From NCBI GenBank assembly GCA_942493055.1, contig OW818680.1, forward strand, positions 3,534,001-3,598,000: 64,000 nt of DNA, in the 5' to 3' direction. Both the position numbers and the translations under genes were made by a program. The notes under the pieces were generated by a model that saw only the letters and a list, made by a program, of their open reading frames with translations, had not been told where the DNA came from and ran no database searches. Position 1 is the first letter of the stretch. Every line of letters begins with the position of its first letter. Below, piece by piece: positions 40,672 through 49,211 of this stretch. The stretch is from CAIZQW01 sp942493055. GTDB taxonomy: Bacteria > Verrucomicrobiota > Kiritimatiellia > RFP12 > UBA1067.

Positions 40672-41109
40672 TTAGTTTTTGGGTCTGACGAGAATGGCGG
40701 AAAGGTCAATCTGCTTATACCACACAATGCCGAGGGAGTTCCCGATGTAGGGGATGACGCTAAAGAAACAGGTCTCGTAGGAGTGGGGCTGCAGATTGGT
40801 CACGAGCGGGCGCGTGCATTTAATTTCGCGCAGCAGGACGGTTTGCGTACGTTCGAGTGTCACATGGTTCTGGAACCATACCGTGTTTCCGAGCCGTCCG
40901 TCCGTCGTGTTCCCGCAGAAGATGGGGAGCACGTTAAAGAGATAGTATCCGTAATTGGAGACCGTGACACACTCTTCGGTAATGCCGGGCGTGCACAACA
41001 CATCAAGCCCTCTCAAGGCGACGTTATTCGTTTTGACGAAATTAACGCATCCGGTCCCCATAAAGAGAAGAAGGACGACCACGCCCATCCACGCTTTCTT
41101 TCCACTCAT
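40672..41109 (-). CDS. Lipoprotein with NYGYYLF motif, paralogue (145 aa)
   Basis: The start giving MSGKKAWMGVVVLLLFMGTG is chosen because GGAGGA lies 5 nt upstream; an ATG 11 codons earlier has none. The signal peptide ends in a lipobox (GTGC). It is a paralogue of the following gene (VTVSNYGYYLFNVLPIFCGN). 12 bp separate the two, and the three genes (two lipoproteins, U32 protein) form a likely operon. Function unknown. Confidence 0.75.
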   Translation of the reverse strand: MSGKKAWMGVVVLLLFMGTGCVNFVKTNNVALRGLDVLCTPGITEECVTVSNYGYYLFNVLPIFCGNTTDGRLGNTVWFQNHVTLERTQTVLLREIKCTRPLVTNLQPHSYETCFFSVIPYIGNSLGIVWYKQIDLSAILVRPKN

Positions 41110-41268
41110 GGCTCCTCCGATTTTGTTCCGATTATTGTTCATAAAATAGATATCGGCAGTATACGACTAAACCCCTGCAGATGGCAACCGAAAAAATCGC
41201 ACCCTTTTTTCTGCCTTGCACTCGGTTTCCGCAGTGTGTATCCTATGAGTACTAAAAGGGAGGTTATG

Positions 41269-42048
41269 ATGAAGAAATGTCTGGTTTGGATTGCGGTTTG
41301 CGTGGTGGTCATCGGGGGTCTGCGTGCGAGTGCGGCGGAGCGCGAGTGGATTGACTTTAAACGCTATGCCTGCGGGAGCGTTGAGCAGCGCGACACGTTG
41401 ATGGCGCTCTTTGACAAGGCGCTGGTTCCGGCGTTGAACCGGCAAGGCGTGAAGAAGGTCGGTATTTTCTGGACGGACGGCACGTTGAACAAGGGCATGA
41501 CGAACTTGAATACCACGGTCTTTGTCGTGGCGGCTTTTGCAGAGCTCCAGAAGGCGGTTGAGATGGAGCGTCAATTGCTGGCTGATGCAGCCTACATGAA
41601 AGAGGCGGAGGCCCTTTTCACGGCCCCGGTCAAAACACCCCTGTATGACAGTTGCTCAAGCGACCTCTTTCAGGCCTTTGCGACCTGCCCCTCGGTTGTG
41701 CAGGTTTCAACGTCTCCTGAACGCGTCTTCCAGTTGCGCATCTATAACAGCTACACGCCGGAACGCAACGCCAAGAAGATATCCATGTTCGAGGCCGGCG
41801 GAGAGATCGGGGTCTTCCGCGCCTGCGGCATGCCGCCGGTCTTTTTTGGCGAGGCCATTGCAGGACAGTACCTGCCCAATCTGACCTACCTGCTGGCGTT
41901 TGACAGCAACGAGGTGAAAGAGGCTTCCTGGAAGAAATTTATGGCTCACCCGGACTGGCTTGCGCTGAAGGCGGACAAGCAGTACAAGGACACCGCGACC
42001 AAGATTCAGAATTTTGTCCTGAAACCCTCGAAGGGTTCGCAGTTGTAA
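41269..42048 (+). CDS. Secreted NIPSNAP-domain protein
   Basis: Starts at MKKCLVWIAVCVVVIGGLRA, a signal peptide, with GGGAGG placed 5 nt upstream. The mature part holds two ferredoxin-like NIPSNAP/ABM-type repeats: REWIDFKRYACGSVEQRDTL, ALNRQGVKKVGIFWTDGTLN, and then FQLRIYNSYTPERNAKKISM, LPNLTYLLAFDSNEVKEASW. Such domains form dimeric alpha/beta barrels. The function of secreted members in PVC bacteria is unknown. The DUF362 gene begins 3 bp after its stop, so they are co-transcribed. Confidence 0.85.
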   Translation: MKKCLVWIAVCVVVIGGLRASAAEREWIDFKRYACGSVEQRDTLMALFDKALVPALNRQGVKKVGIFWTDGTLNKGMTNLNTTVFVVAAFAELQKAVEMERQLLADAAYMKEAEALFTAPVKTPLYDSCSSDLFQAFATCPSVVQVSTSPERVFQLRIYNSYTPERNAKKISMFEAGGEIGVFRACGMPPVFFGEAIAGQYLPNLTYLLAFDSNEVKEASWKKFMAHPDWLALKADKQYKDTATKIQNFVLKPSKGSQL

Positions 42049-42051
42049 TCT

Positions 42052-43158
42052 ATGGATGTTGTAGCATTTGTTAAGTGTGACGATTATGGCGAGGGGCTCG
42101 CTGCGGCGGTTGCGCGTGCGTTCGAGCTTTCCGGCTGGAAGGCTGCCAATGTCTTGTGCGGCAAACGTGTGCTGGTGAAGCCGAACCTGCTGACCGACCG
42201 GACGCCCGAGCAGGCCGTGACCACGCATCCGGAGGTCGTGCGACAGGTCATCCGCTGGCTGAAACAGCACGGGGCCTATGTCGTGGTCGGGGACAGTCCG
42301 GCCAGCACGGCCAACTTAAAGAATGTCTGGCAGAACTCCGGGATCCGCGACGTGTGCAGTCAAGAGCAGGTGACCCTGCTGTCGTTCGAGCAGGCCGGTG
42401 TGAAGTCGTTCAAGGTGGAGGGGTATTCCTTTGCCGTGGCGCAGCCGGTGCTGGAGGTGGATTATGTCGTCAACCTGCCCAAGGTCAAGACGCACGCCCT
42501 GACCCTGCTGACCGCGGCGGTCAAAAACATGTATGGCGTCTTGCCGGGCTACTCCAAGACGCTGATGCACCGGCAGCATCCGAAGACAAAGGATTTCGGG
42601 AAGCTGCTTTCGACGATCTGGACGGTCATTCCGCAGTCGATCACGCTTGCGGACGGGATTGTGGGCATGGAAGGGCAGGGGCCCTCCTGCGGCACCCCGG
42701 TTGCGCTGGGTTTTCTGGCGGCTTCGGAAAATCCGTTTGCGATGGACCGCGCCTTGTGCGGCATCCTGAACATTGATGAAAGGCGCGTCCCCTACCTCGC
42801 GGGGCCGCAAGGCAAAGGCTATACCTGTGCGGGGGATACGATCAGGGTTAAATCCTTCGAGGTCCCCTCGGGCGCGCATGTGCTCAATCTGTTGCCCGCG
42901 TTTTTGGTGAAGGGACTTGGACGCATTGTCTGGGTCCATCCTGCCTTTTCCGAGACGGCCTGTATCCGCTGCGGCAAATGCGTAAAAGCGTGCCCTGTAA
43001 ATGCGCTGACCCTTGAAGACACGACGAAACCGCCGCTCTTGAAATCAAGCGTCTGCATCAGTTGCTGCTGCTGCCATGAAGTCTGCCCGGCAGATGCCAT
43101 CCGCATGACGCAGTCCGCCATCCTCCGCGCATTAAAGGTCTTTAAAGGGATGGAGTAG
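42052..43158 (+). CDS. DUF362 protein with two 4Fe-4S clusters
   Basis: DUF362 body (residues ~1-270: VLVKPNLLTDRTPEQAVTTH, HGAYVVVGDSPAST, VNLPKVKTHALTLLTAAVKN, ITLADGIVGMEGQGPSCGTP) followed by a ferredoxin module (CIRCGKCVKACPVNAL and CISCCCCHEVCPADAI), able to hold two 4Fe-4S clusters. The family is commonly described only as an iron-sulfur protein of unknown electron-transfer role. It has no signal peptide, so it is cytoplasmic. It follows the NIPSNAP gene by 3 bp. A GTTCTAAAG tract starts right behind the stop. Confidence 0.9.
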   Translation: MDVVAFVKCDDYGEGLAAAVARAFELSGWKAANVLCGKRVLVKPNLLTDRTPEQAVTTHPEVVRQVIRWLKQHGAYVVVGDSPASTANLKNVWQNSGIRDVCSQEQVTLLSFEQAGVKSFKVEGYSFAVAQPVLEVDYVVNLPKVKTHALTLLTAAVKNMYGVLPGYSKTLMHRQHPKTKDFGKLLSTIWTVIPQSITLADGIVGMEGQGPSCGTPVALGFLAASENPFAMDRALCGILNIDERRVPYLAGPQGKGYTCAGDTIRVKSFEVPSGAHVLNLLPAFLVKGLGRIVWVHPAFSETACIRCGKCVKACPVNALTLEDTTKPPLLKSSVCISCCCCHEVCPADAIRMTQSAILRALKVFKGME

Positions 43159-43303
43159 AAGTTCTAAAGTTCGAGAGTTCTAAATTTCTAAAGTTCCAAC
43201 GGCTCTTTGGCGGCTTGACGCCTAAACCTAGAAAGAGCAGTGATCACTGATTCAAGTTTCACTTTAGCACTTTAGCACTTTAGCATTTTAGAACTTTAAA
43301 ACT
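43159..43303. repeat. Convergent intergenic word-repeat module
   Basis: GTTCTAAAG words (43159-43198) start directly after the DUF362 stop. CTTTAGCAC/CTTTAGAAC words (43260-43303) end in the stop codon of the convergent lemA gene. The middle (43200-43258) has a CAAGTTTCA phrase and no gene. Confidence 0.85.
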
Positions 43304-43886
43304 GCACCTTGACGGGTTCGCGCTCTGTGGGTTCCACGACCTCGAAGAGGGAGGCCGCCTGGAAGTTGAAGGCGCCGGCGATCAGGTTGGTCGGGAAGCT
43401 CTCGCGCTTGATGTTGTAGGCGGTCACGGCGTCATTGTAAGCCTGGCGTGCGAAAGAGATCTTGTTCTCCGTGGAGGTCAGTTCCTCCATGAGCATCGAC
43501 ATGCTCTTGTCAGCCTTCAGATCGGGATAGCGTTCCACCACGAGCATCATGCGTCCCATGCTGCCTTTTAATGAACTTTCCGCCTTGAGGAGGCTCTGCA
43601 TGGCATCCGGATTGCTGGGGTCCTTGCTGGCGGCGGAGGCTGCGCCGAAGGCCTGGTTGCGGGCCGTGATGACGGCTTCGAGGGTTTCGCGCTCGTGCTT
43701 CATGTAGCCCTTCGCCGTCTCGACCAGATTGGGGATCAGGTCATAACGGCGCTTCAGCTGCACGTCGATTTGTGCAAAGGCATTCTTGAAGCGGTTGCGG
43801 AGCAGGACGAGGCCGTTGTACATGCCGATGACGATGAGCACGAGCACGACAGGGATCGCGAGAAAGGCGAGCAGAGGTATTAACAT
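43296..43886 (-). CDS. lemA: LemA family protein
   Basis: One N-terminal membrane segment (MLIPLLAFLAIPVVLVLIVI) followed by the LemA helical bundle: RNRFKNAFAQIDVQLKRRYD, LIPNLVETAKGYMKHERETL, VITARNQAFG, YPDLKADKSMSMLMEELTST and ENKISFARQAYNDAVTAYN. The protein is 196 residues, the usual size. LemA proteins are membrane-anchored with a cytoplasm-excluded bundle, of unclear function. Strong ribosome site AAAGGAG. The stop TAA belongs to a word repeat (GTTTTAAAGTTCTAAAATG on the coding strand). Confidence 0.93.
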   Translation of the reverse strand: MLIPLLAFLAIPVVLVLIVIGMYNGLVLLRNRFKNAFAQIDVQLKRRYDLIPNLVETAKGYMKHERETLEAVITARNQAFGAASAASKDPSNPDAMQSLLKAESSLKGSMGRMMLVVERYPDLKADKSMSMLMEELTSTENKISFARQAYNDAVTAYNIKRESFPTNLIAGAFNFQAASLFEVVEPTEREPVKVQF

Positions 43887-44003
43887 GGCAGGACTCCTTT
43901 ACGGTTAGTTTTAGTACGAGATATGGTATCGCTTTAAGATTCCAAAAGCAAGCGCCCAGCAAGGTTTTTTTGGCGAGAGGCAGGGAAAATAGTGAATCAC
44001 CCC

Positions 44004-44032
44004 TTGACAAGAGCAGGAGATGTCTATATTTT
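44004..44032 (+). promoter_or_regulatory. Predicted promoter of the sensor kinase gene
   Basis: TTGACA (44004-44009), 17-bp spacer, TATTTT (44027-44032), placed about 35 bp before the start of the sensor kinase gene. A plausible sigma-70 type element. Confidence 0.45.
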
Positions 44033-44064
44033 ATTTTTAACGATGAGGAGCGTTTGATTTTCTG

Positions 44065-47000
44065 ATGGTCTTTCCCCGTAACAAAAGAGTGATGCACTAC
44101 AGCCTGTGGATTTCGGTTGTTCTGGCATCGGCTTTTACGCTTGCGGCACCGCCGTGGTTCGTCCGCACCTGGCAGTCCGATGCGGGGTTGCCGGACAACA
44201 CCGTGGTGGGGATCGAGCAGACGCCCGACGGCTTTCTCTGGGTGGCCACGCTGACTGGGCTGGTGCGTTTCGACGGAATACAGTTCCGGCAGATCCCGCT
44301 TCCGGGGGGCAACATGCTGGCGATGGGCCAAGCCCTCCTGAACGACCGCTTCGGACGGTTGTGGGTCGCCAAAGAGCGAGGGGGCGTGGTCTGCATGGAC
44401 GCGAAGGGCAAGACGAAGCTTTTTTCCCCGGTGAACGGTTTGCCGGACCGTGAAGTACGGCGGATCGTGGAAGACTCCGAAGGTGGCGTTTGGGTGTCGT
44501 ACCTCAGCGGCGAGGTTGCGCGCATCAGCGCCGGCCAGGTGCGACGGTTCACTGTGGAGGACGGCCTGCCCGGCGGCAACACCTGCTATCTGACGAGTGG
44601 CAGGCAAGGAGAGCTGTGGTTCTCGCAAGGGGGATGGCTGGGAATCTTTCGGGAGGGCAGGTTCCATCCGCTGCAGAGGCTCCCGCCCGAGCGCATCAAG
44701 GGCGAGCGCCCGGAACGTATCGCCTGCAAGCGTTCCGGGGGCCTCTGGGTTTGCCTGGGCAGCCAACTTTACACGTATTCAGAGAAAGACGCCCTGGTGA
44801 AAGCTGGCGACCTGCCGACAGAGGCCTCCGAGGCGGACCCGACGATCCTTTACGAAGACCGGGTCGGCCGCCTGTGGATCGGCACGCGGCAGGCGGATCT
44901 GTTCAGTTTTGACGGCGCGGTTTTCGCGAAAGCGAGCACGTCGCACCAGACCATTCTCGGCGTGAAGGAAGACCGGGATGGAAACATCTGGGTCGGCACG
45001 CGGGGCGGCGGTCTGAAGCAACTGAAGCCGACGGTGGTTACGCTGATGACCACCGACTCCACGGTTACGTTCGAGGGGGTGCGGTCGCTCTGCCAGGACA
45101 CGGACGGGCGACTGTGGGCGGTCATCGCGCAGAAAAGGACGGTGGTGTGGAGTGCGGGGCAGGGCTGGACGCCGCTGTCCGCCGCTGACGGCTGGTCGTT
45201 CTCGGATGCCGACTGCGTGGCTGCAGATCCTGCGGGCGGCGTATGGATCGGCACCTCCTTCGCGGGGTTGCACCGTTGGCACAACGGGAGGGTCACCGAG
45301 AGCATCAGCGCGACGAACGGGCTGGGCAGCGATAGTGTCAGCGCGCTGCTGACAACAGCAGACGGCGCTCTCTGGACCGGGCTCGGCGCGACTGAGGCGC
45401 CGCAGCACGCGGTGCAGCGCCTGAAGTCTGGGAAGGCCCTAACCTTCACCCTGCCCTCCGGAAGCGGGCCGGTCACGGCGCTGGCTATGGACCCCGCAGG
45501 CGACTGCTGGGTGGGCACCGCCCATGGACGGTTGCTGCGGGTGCGCGAAGACATCCTGACGGACGAGACCGGCAAGACAGGGCAGGCGGGCGCCAGCGCG
45601 ATCCGCTCGCTGCTGGCCACGCCGGACAGCACGCTGTGGATCGGCTACGGGGGGCAGGGCCTGGGGCGCTTGAACGCCGGACGCTTCAGCCAGTTCCGCA
45701 TGGTGGACGGGCTGCCGGACGACTACATCTCCCAGCTTCTCGAGGACGGCTGCGGCCGGCTGTGGATCGCTGGAAACCGGGGCATCTTTCGCGTGCGCGA
45801 AAAGGAACTGGACGACGTGGCAAAGGGCCGGGCCGCACGGGTGTGGCCGGTGGTCTACCGGCAGAAGGAAGGGCTGCCGGGCTTGCAGGCCAGTTACAGC
45901 GCCTGGCCGGGTGCGTTTCGCAGCCCTGATGGCCGACTGCTGTTTGCGATGCAGTCCGGTTTGGCCGTGGTGTACGCGGACGACATCCGGGAGAATCCGG
46001 AGCCGCCTTCTGTGGTGATCGAGCGGGTGAATGTCGGCGGCAAGACGGTGGCGAATTACCGGGAAGGAGACCCCTTGAAAGCTGAGGGCTGCCCCGCGCC
46101 GGTTGAACTCGCTCAGGACAGCAGGCATGTGCAGTTGCCGCCCGACAGCCGACGGCAGGTCGAATTCGTCTTTACGGCGCCGGGTTTCACAATGCAGGAA
46201 AACATCGGGTTCAAGCACCGGTTGCACGGCCTGGATGCGGAGTGGGTCGACACCGGCAAGCATCGCTCGGCCATCTACGCCCTGATCCCGCCTGGTCGCT
46301 ACCGTTTCCAGGTGGCCGCCCGCAGCAGCGACGGGGTCTGGAACGAAACAGGCGCGTCGCTGGATCTCACGGTTGAACCATTCTGGTGGGAGAGGGTCTG
46401 GGTCCGCGCGGGCGGCCTGCTCGCGCTCGCCGGGCTGTCGGGCGGCGGACTCCTCCTCTGGTCGAGGCGGCGCTACCGGTTCAAGCTGGAGCGGCTGAAA
46501 CTGCAACAGGCCACGGAGCGGGAGCGGATGCGCATCGCCCAGGACCTGCACGACGATCTCGGTGCCAACCTGACACAGATCGCTTATCTGGGCGATACGC
46601 TGCTGAATCACCCCGGGTTGCCGTCGGACCTTTCGGGCGACATCGATAAGATGCGTACCACGGCCCGCGAAGCCACCCGCGCACTGGACGAGACGGTCTG
46701 GGCGGTGGACCCGGGCCAGGATACGCTCGAAGGCCTGGTCGGCTATCTGGCCTTTCTGGCGCAGGAGTTTCTCTCCGGCGCCCAGGTGAGTTGCCGGTTT
46801 GACATCCCGGAGACGCTGCCCGCGTTGCAGGTCCCCTCCGAAGTGAGACACCACCTGCTGCTCGCGTTCAAGGAAATCCTGAACAATGTCATCCGGCACG
46901 CCCAGGCGACGGCGGTTGACATCCGCCTCGCGGTCGAGCCGCCGGAAGGCGTGCTGGTCATCGCCGACAACGGCTGCGGGTTCGAGGTGGACTCCGGCGG

Positions 47001-47133
47001 GGCCCGCCCCGGGCGCGGCCACGGTCTGGGCAGTATCCGGAAACGGCTCGCGGATATCGGCGGGCAGTGCGAAATCAGGAGCCAGCCCGGCTCCGGCACG
47101 GAAATTCGAATGCGTTGGAGGTTCCCCGTATGA
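44065..47133 (+). CDS. Two-component sensor histidine kinase with propeller sensor domain
   Basis: N-terminal signal/anchor (MHYSLWISVVLASAFTLAAP), then periplasmic beta-propeller repeats of the Reg_prop type (EDSEGGVWVSYLSGEVARIS, DRVGRLWIGTRQADLF, DRDGNIWVGTRGGGLKQL) over ~700 residues. A Y_Y_Y domain (HRLHGLDAEWVDTGKHRSAI, PPGRYRFQVAARSSDG) and one membrane segment near residues 777-797 follow. The cytoplasmic kinase is of the NarX/DegS type: HisKA_3 with His828 in AQDLHDDLGANLTQIAYLGD, and HATPase (IADNGCGFEVDSGG, GRGHGLGSIRKRLADIGGQ). Related propeller sensors of Bacteroides detect oligosaccharides. Here the regulator is a separate gene overlapping the stop by 4 bp. Expected inducer: a glycan fragment outside the cell. 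Confidence 0.92.
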   Translation: MVFPRNKRVMHYSLWISVVLASAFTLAAPPWFVRTWQSDAGLPDNTVVGIEQTPDGFLWVATLTGLVRFDGIQFRQIPLPGGNMLAMGQALLNDRFGRLWVAKERGGVVCMDAKGKTKLFSPVNGLPDREVRRIVEDSEGGVWVSYLSGEVARISAGQVRRFTVEDGLPGGNTCYLTSGRQGELWFSQGGWLGIFREGRFHPLQRLPPERIKGERPERIACKRSGGLWVCLGSQLYTYSEKDALVKAGDLPTEASEADPTILYEDRVGRLWIGTRQADLFSFDGAVFAKASTSHQTILGVKEDRDGNIWVGTRGGGLKQLKPTVVTLMTTDSTVTFEGVRSLCQDTDGRLWAVIAQKRTVVWSAGQGWTPLSAADGWSFSDADCVAADPAGGVWIGTSFAGLHRWHNGRVTESISATNGLGSDSVSALLTTADGALWTGLGATEAPQHAVQRLKSGKALTFTLPSGSGPVTALAMDPAGDCWVGTAHGRLLRVREDILTDETGKTGQAGASAIRSLLATPDSTLWIGYGGQGLGRLNAGRFSQFRMVDGLPDDYISQLLEDGCGRLWIAGNRGIFRVREKELDDVAKGRAARVWPVVYRQKEGLPGLQASYSAWPGAFRSPDGRLLFAMQSGLAVVYADDIRENPEPPSVVIERVNVGGKTVANYREGDPLKAEGCPAPVELAQDSRHVQLPPDSRRQVEFVFTAPGFTMQENIGFKHRLHGLDAEWVDTGKHRSAIYALIPPGRYRFQVAARSSDGVWNETGASLDLTVEPFWWERVWVRAGGLLALAGLSGGGLLLWSRRRYRFKLERLKLQQATERERMRIAQDLHDDLGANLTQIAYLGDTLLNHPGLPSDLSGDIDKMRTTAREATRALDETVWAVDPGQDTLEGLVGYLAFLAQEFLSGAQVSCRFDIPETLPALQVPSEVRHHLLLAFKEILNNVIRHAQATAVDIRLAVEPPEGVLVIADNGCGFEVDSGGARPGRGHGLGSIRKRLADIGGQCEIRSQPGSGTEIRMRWRFPV

Positions 47134-47750
47134 ACACCTGCGTGGCTATTGTCGAGGACAACGCCCCCCTGCGCCGCATCATCAGCAGCTGGATCAAGCA
47201 GACGGAGGGGATGACGCTGGTCGGCGCATACGAAGACGCCGAGCGTGCGATGCTCGAACTGCCAGCCCTGGCCCCGCACGTGGTGCTGGTGGACATCAAC
47301 CTGCCCGGCGCCGACGGCATCGCGTGCGTCCAGCACCTCAAGGCGCAACTGCCGTCCGCACAGTTTGTGATGGTCACGGTGTACGAAGACGTGCAGCGGA
47401 TCTTTCAGGCGTTGGCGGCAGGGGCGACCGGTTACCTGCTCAAGCGCGCCAGCCGTGCACAACTGCTGGACGCCATCGCCGATGTCCGCCGAGGAGGCTC
47501 GCCGATGTCGGCCTCGATCGCCCGCAAAGTCGTGCAGTCCTTTCAGCAGCAGGAGCCGCCGCAGGGCGGTGCGCTCACGCCGCGCGAGCACGCAGTGCTG
47601 GGACTGCTTGCCCGCGGGCTGCTCTACAAGGAGATTGCCGCAGAGCTGGGCAGCAGCGTCTATACCGTCAACGCACATGTCCGCCAGATTTACGAGAAGC
47701 TCCATGTCAACTCCCGCTCCCAGGCCGTCGCAAAATTCGCAGCGCGCTGA
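47130..47750 (+). CDS. Response regulator, NarL/FixJ family
   Basis: Receiver domain with the phosphoacceptor Asp54 in VVLVDINLPGADGIA, acidic pocket in VAIVEDNAP and Lys in YLLKRASRAQL. The C-terminal LuxR-type helix-turn-helix is complete: LTPREHAVLGLLARGLLYKE, IAAELGSSVYTVNAHVRQIY. The start overlaps the kinase stop (ATGA), so this is the cognate pair. It should activate genes after phosphorylation. The adjacent surface protein, DUF6288, sulfatase and esterase genes on the same strand are the obvious candidate targets, but no operator could be recognised. Confidence 0.95.
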   Translation: MNTCVAIVEDNAPLRRIISSWIKQTEGMTLVGAYEDAERAMLELPALAPHVVLVDINLPGADGIACVQHLKAQLPSAQFVMVTVYEDVQRIFQALAAGATGYLLKRASRAQLLDAIADVRRGGSPMSASIARKVVQSFQQQEPPQGGALTPREHAVLGLLARGLLYKEIAAELGSSVYTVNAHVRQIYEKLHVNSRSQAVAKFAAR

Positions 47751-47915
47751 TAAGGGATCGACAGCTGCTGCGGCCTTCTCAGCTTCTGCTTTTATTTGGC
47801 GTAACAGCCTCTCCTGATAAATTAACTAGTTAACTTTCGGGCTTTGCTTTTAAAACGGCTTCAAATATGATAGCCCCATTCTTTCACAGAGTTGACAACC
47901 GAACAGGAGAACCGC

Positions 47916-49151
47916 ATGAACAAGACAAACGTGATGAAACAAATGGCCCAGCGCTTTTCCGCGACGGGCCTTTTCAGGCGAGGTCAGGGATGCACGGCGT
48001 TGAGAGGTGCTGCAGCGGGACTGCTGCTGCTGGCGGGGTCTGCTGCGCAGGCCACGGACTATACCTGGAACGGCCCTGCGTACAATAGTCCGTTGGATAA
48101 GTCGTGGACCAACACTGTGAACTGGACGCCCTCCGGGTATCCGGGCACTTCCGAGGATGTCGCCGTGTTCAACAACACGGTTCAAAAAACGGTCAATCTG
48201 AACGCGGGGGATTCTGTCAGTGTGGGGGCATGGCGCGCGTTGGGCACCCAAAACATCAACGTGGGAGGCAGCGGGACGCTGACGCTGGCTCCTCTTGGGG
48301 ATGTCTTCTCGGTCACAGGAAAAAATTGGAACGTCTCGTGTAATGTCATACCCGACGATATACCCCTATCGGTGACGGATGGCGGTATAACGTGGGCGAG
48401 TGCTTCGGGGATCCGTCATATCATCTTGACGAACAGTTTTGCGAATGCCAACCAAAACAAGTTCTTCAGCAACGTGTTGAGCCGCGTGGATGTATATGGT
48501 TTAAATAACAGCTTTGGCATCCCCTACGGTGGCACCATGACCGCTACCGTCAACCTTTATCGTGCGACGCTCCAACTTGGCTCCGGCGGAGGCACGCCTC
48601 AGACGTTTAAAGGTCATATCAAGGAACAGATCAGCCCCTCTGACGTGACCTTTATCCATGGCCAGAGATACGCCAGCTACACCTGCTCGAACGACTACAG
48701 CGGCGTGACACTCATCAAGGGCAACTCAGTCAGTACCAGTCAAATGGCGTCGGGCGAGGCCTCTATCCAGGTCTACGGCGATCATATGTTCGGCAGTTCG
48801 GACGTGACGATATACCCAGACACAAGCGCGCTACGGTTACGCTCGACAATCACCAATGCGATTGCCGATACGGCCAGCCTATCGCTCTCCACGTCGATAG
48901 GAACCAACTGTTACATCTGGATCGAAGCCGGTGTCGTCGAAAAAATTGCTACGTTGTATGTCAATGGTGTGAAACAGCCGGACGGTTACTATGGCAGCGT
49001 CACGTCGGCGGTGATCAATGCCAGTCTCACGGTCAACACGAATTTCGCGAGCTACTTTCCGAGCTATGCAAGCAATGGACCCAAAGTGTGCTCCGGTCTT
49101 CTGCATGTCAAGAGTCCGCTTCCGCCGGGGACGATGATCATGATTTATTAG
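47916..49151 (+). CDS. Exported beta-strand-rich autotransporter-like protein
   Basis: Start at MNKTNVMKQMAQRFSATGLF with AGGAG upstream gives an unusually long signal (~55 residues; basic n-region up to residue 20, hydrophobic GAAAGLLLLAGSAAQATDY). After it come strand-rich repeats of the type seen in passenger regions and PEP-CTERM-like surface proteins of PVC bacteria: YTWNGPAYNSPLDKSWTNTV, NWTPSGYPGTSEDVAVFNN, VSVGAWRALGTQNINVGGSG, TLTLAPLGDVF, GGITWASASGIRHIILTN. No outer-membrane barrel or sorting tail was recognised; the C-terminus is VKSPLPPGTMIMIY. It lies downstream of the regulator, but 165 bp separate them. A surface or glycan-binding role is inferred. Confidence 0.7.
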   Translation: MNKTNVMKQMAQRFSATGLFRRGQGCTALRGAAAGLLLLAGSAAQATDYTWNGPAYNSPLDKSWTNTVNWTPSGYPGTSEDVAVFNNTVQKTVNLNAGDSVSVGAWRALGTQNINVGGSGTLTLAPLGDVFSVTGKNWNVSCNVIPDDIPLSVTDGGITWASASGIRHIILTNSFANANQNKFFSNVLSRVDVYGLNNSFGIPYGGTMTATVNLYRATLQLGSGGGTPQTFKGHIKEQISPSDVTFIHGQRYASYTCSNDYSGVTLIKGNSVSTSQMASGEASIQVYGDHMFGSSDVTIYPDTSALRLRSTITNAIADTASLSLSTSIGTNCYIWIEAGVVEKIATLYVNGVKQPDGYYGSVTSAVINASLTVNTNFASYFPSYASNGPKVCSGLLHVKSPLPPGTMIMIY

Positions 49152-49211
49152 ACTTGGGGGGGCGATCCCCAATCATTCTCAGTCCAGGTAACAATACGCA
49201 TCAGGAAACCT

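Noticed and set aside
45439..47022. 527-codon minus-strand frame
   Set aside because: Antisense to the sensor kinase gene, which has complete kinase motifs.
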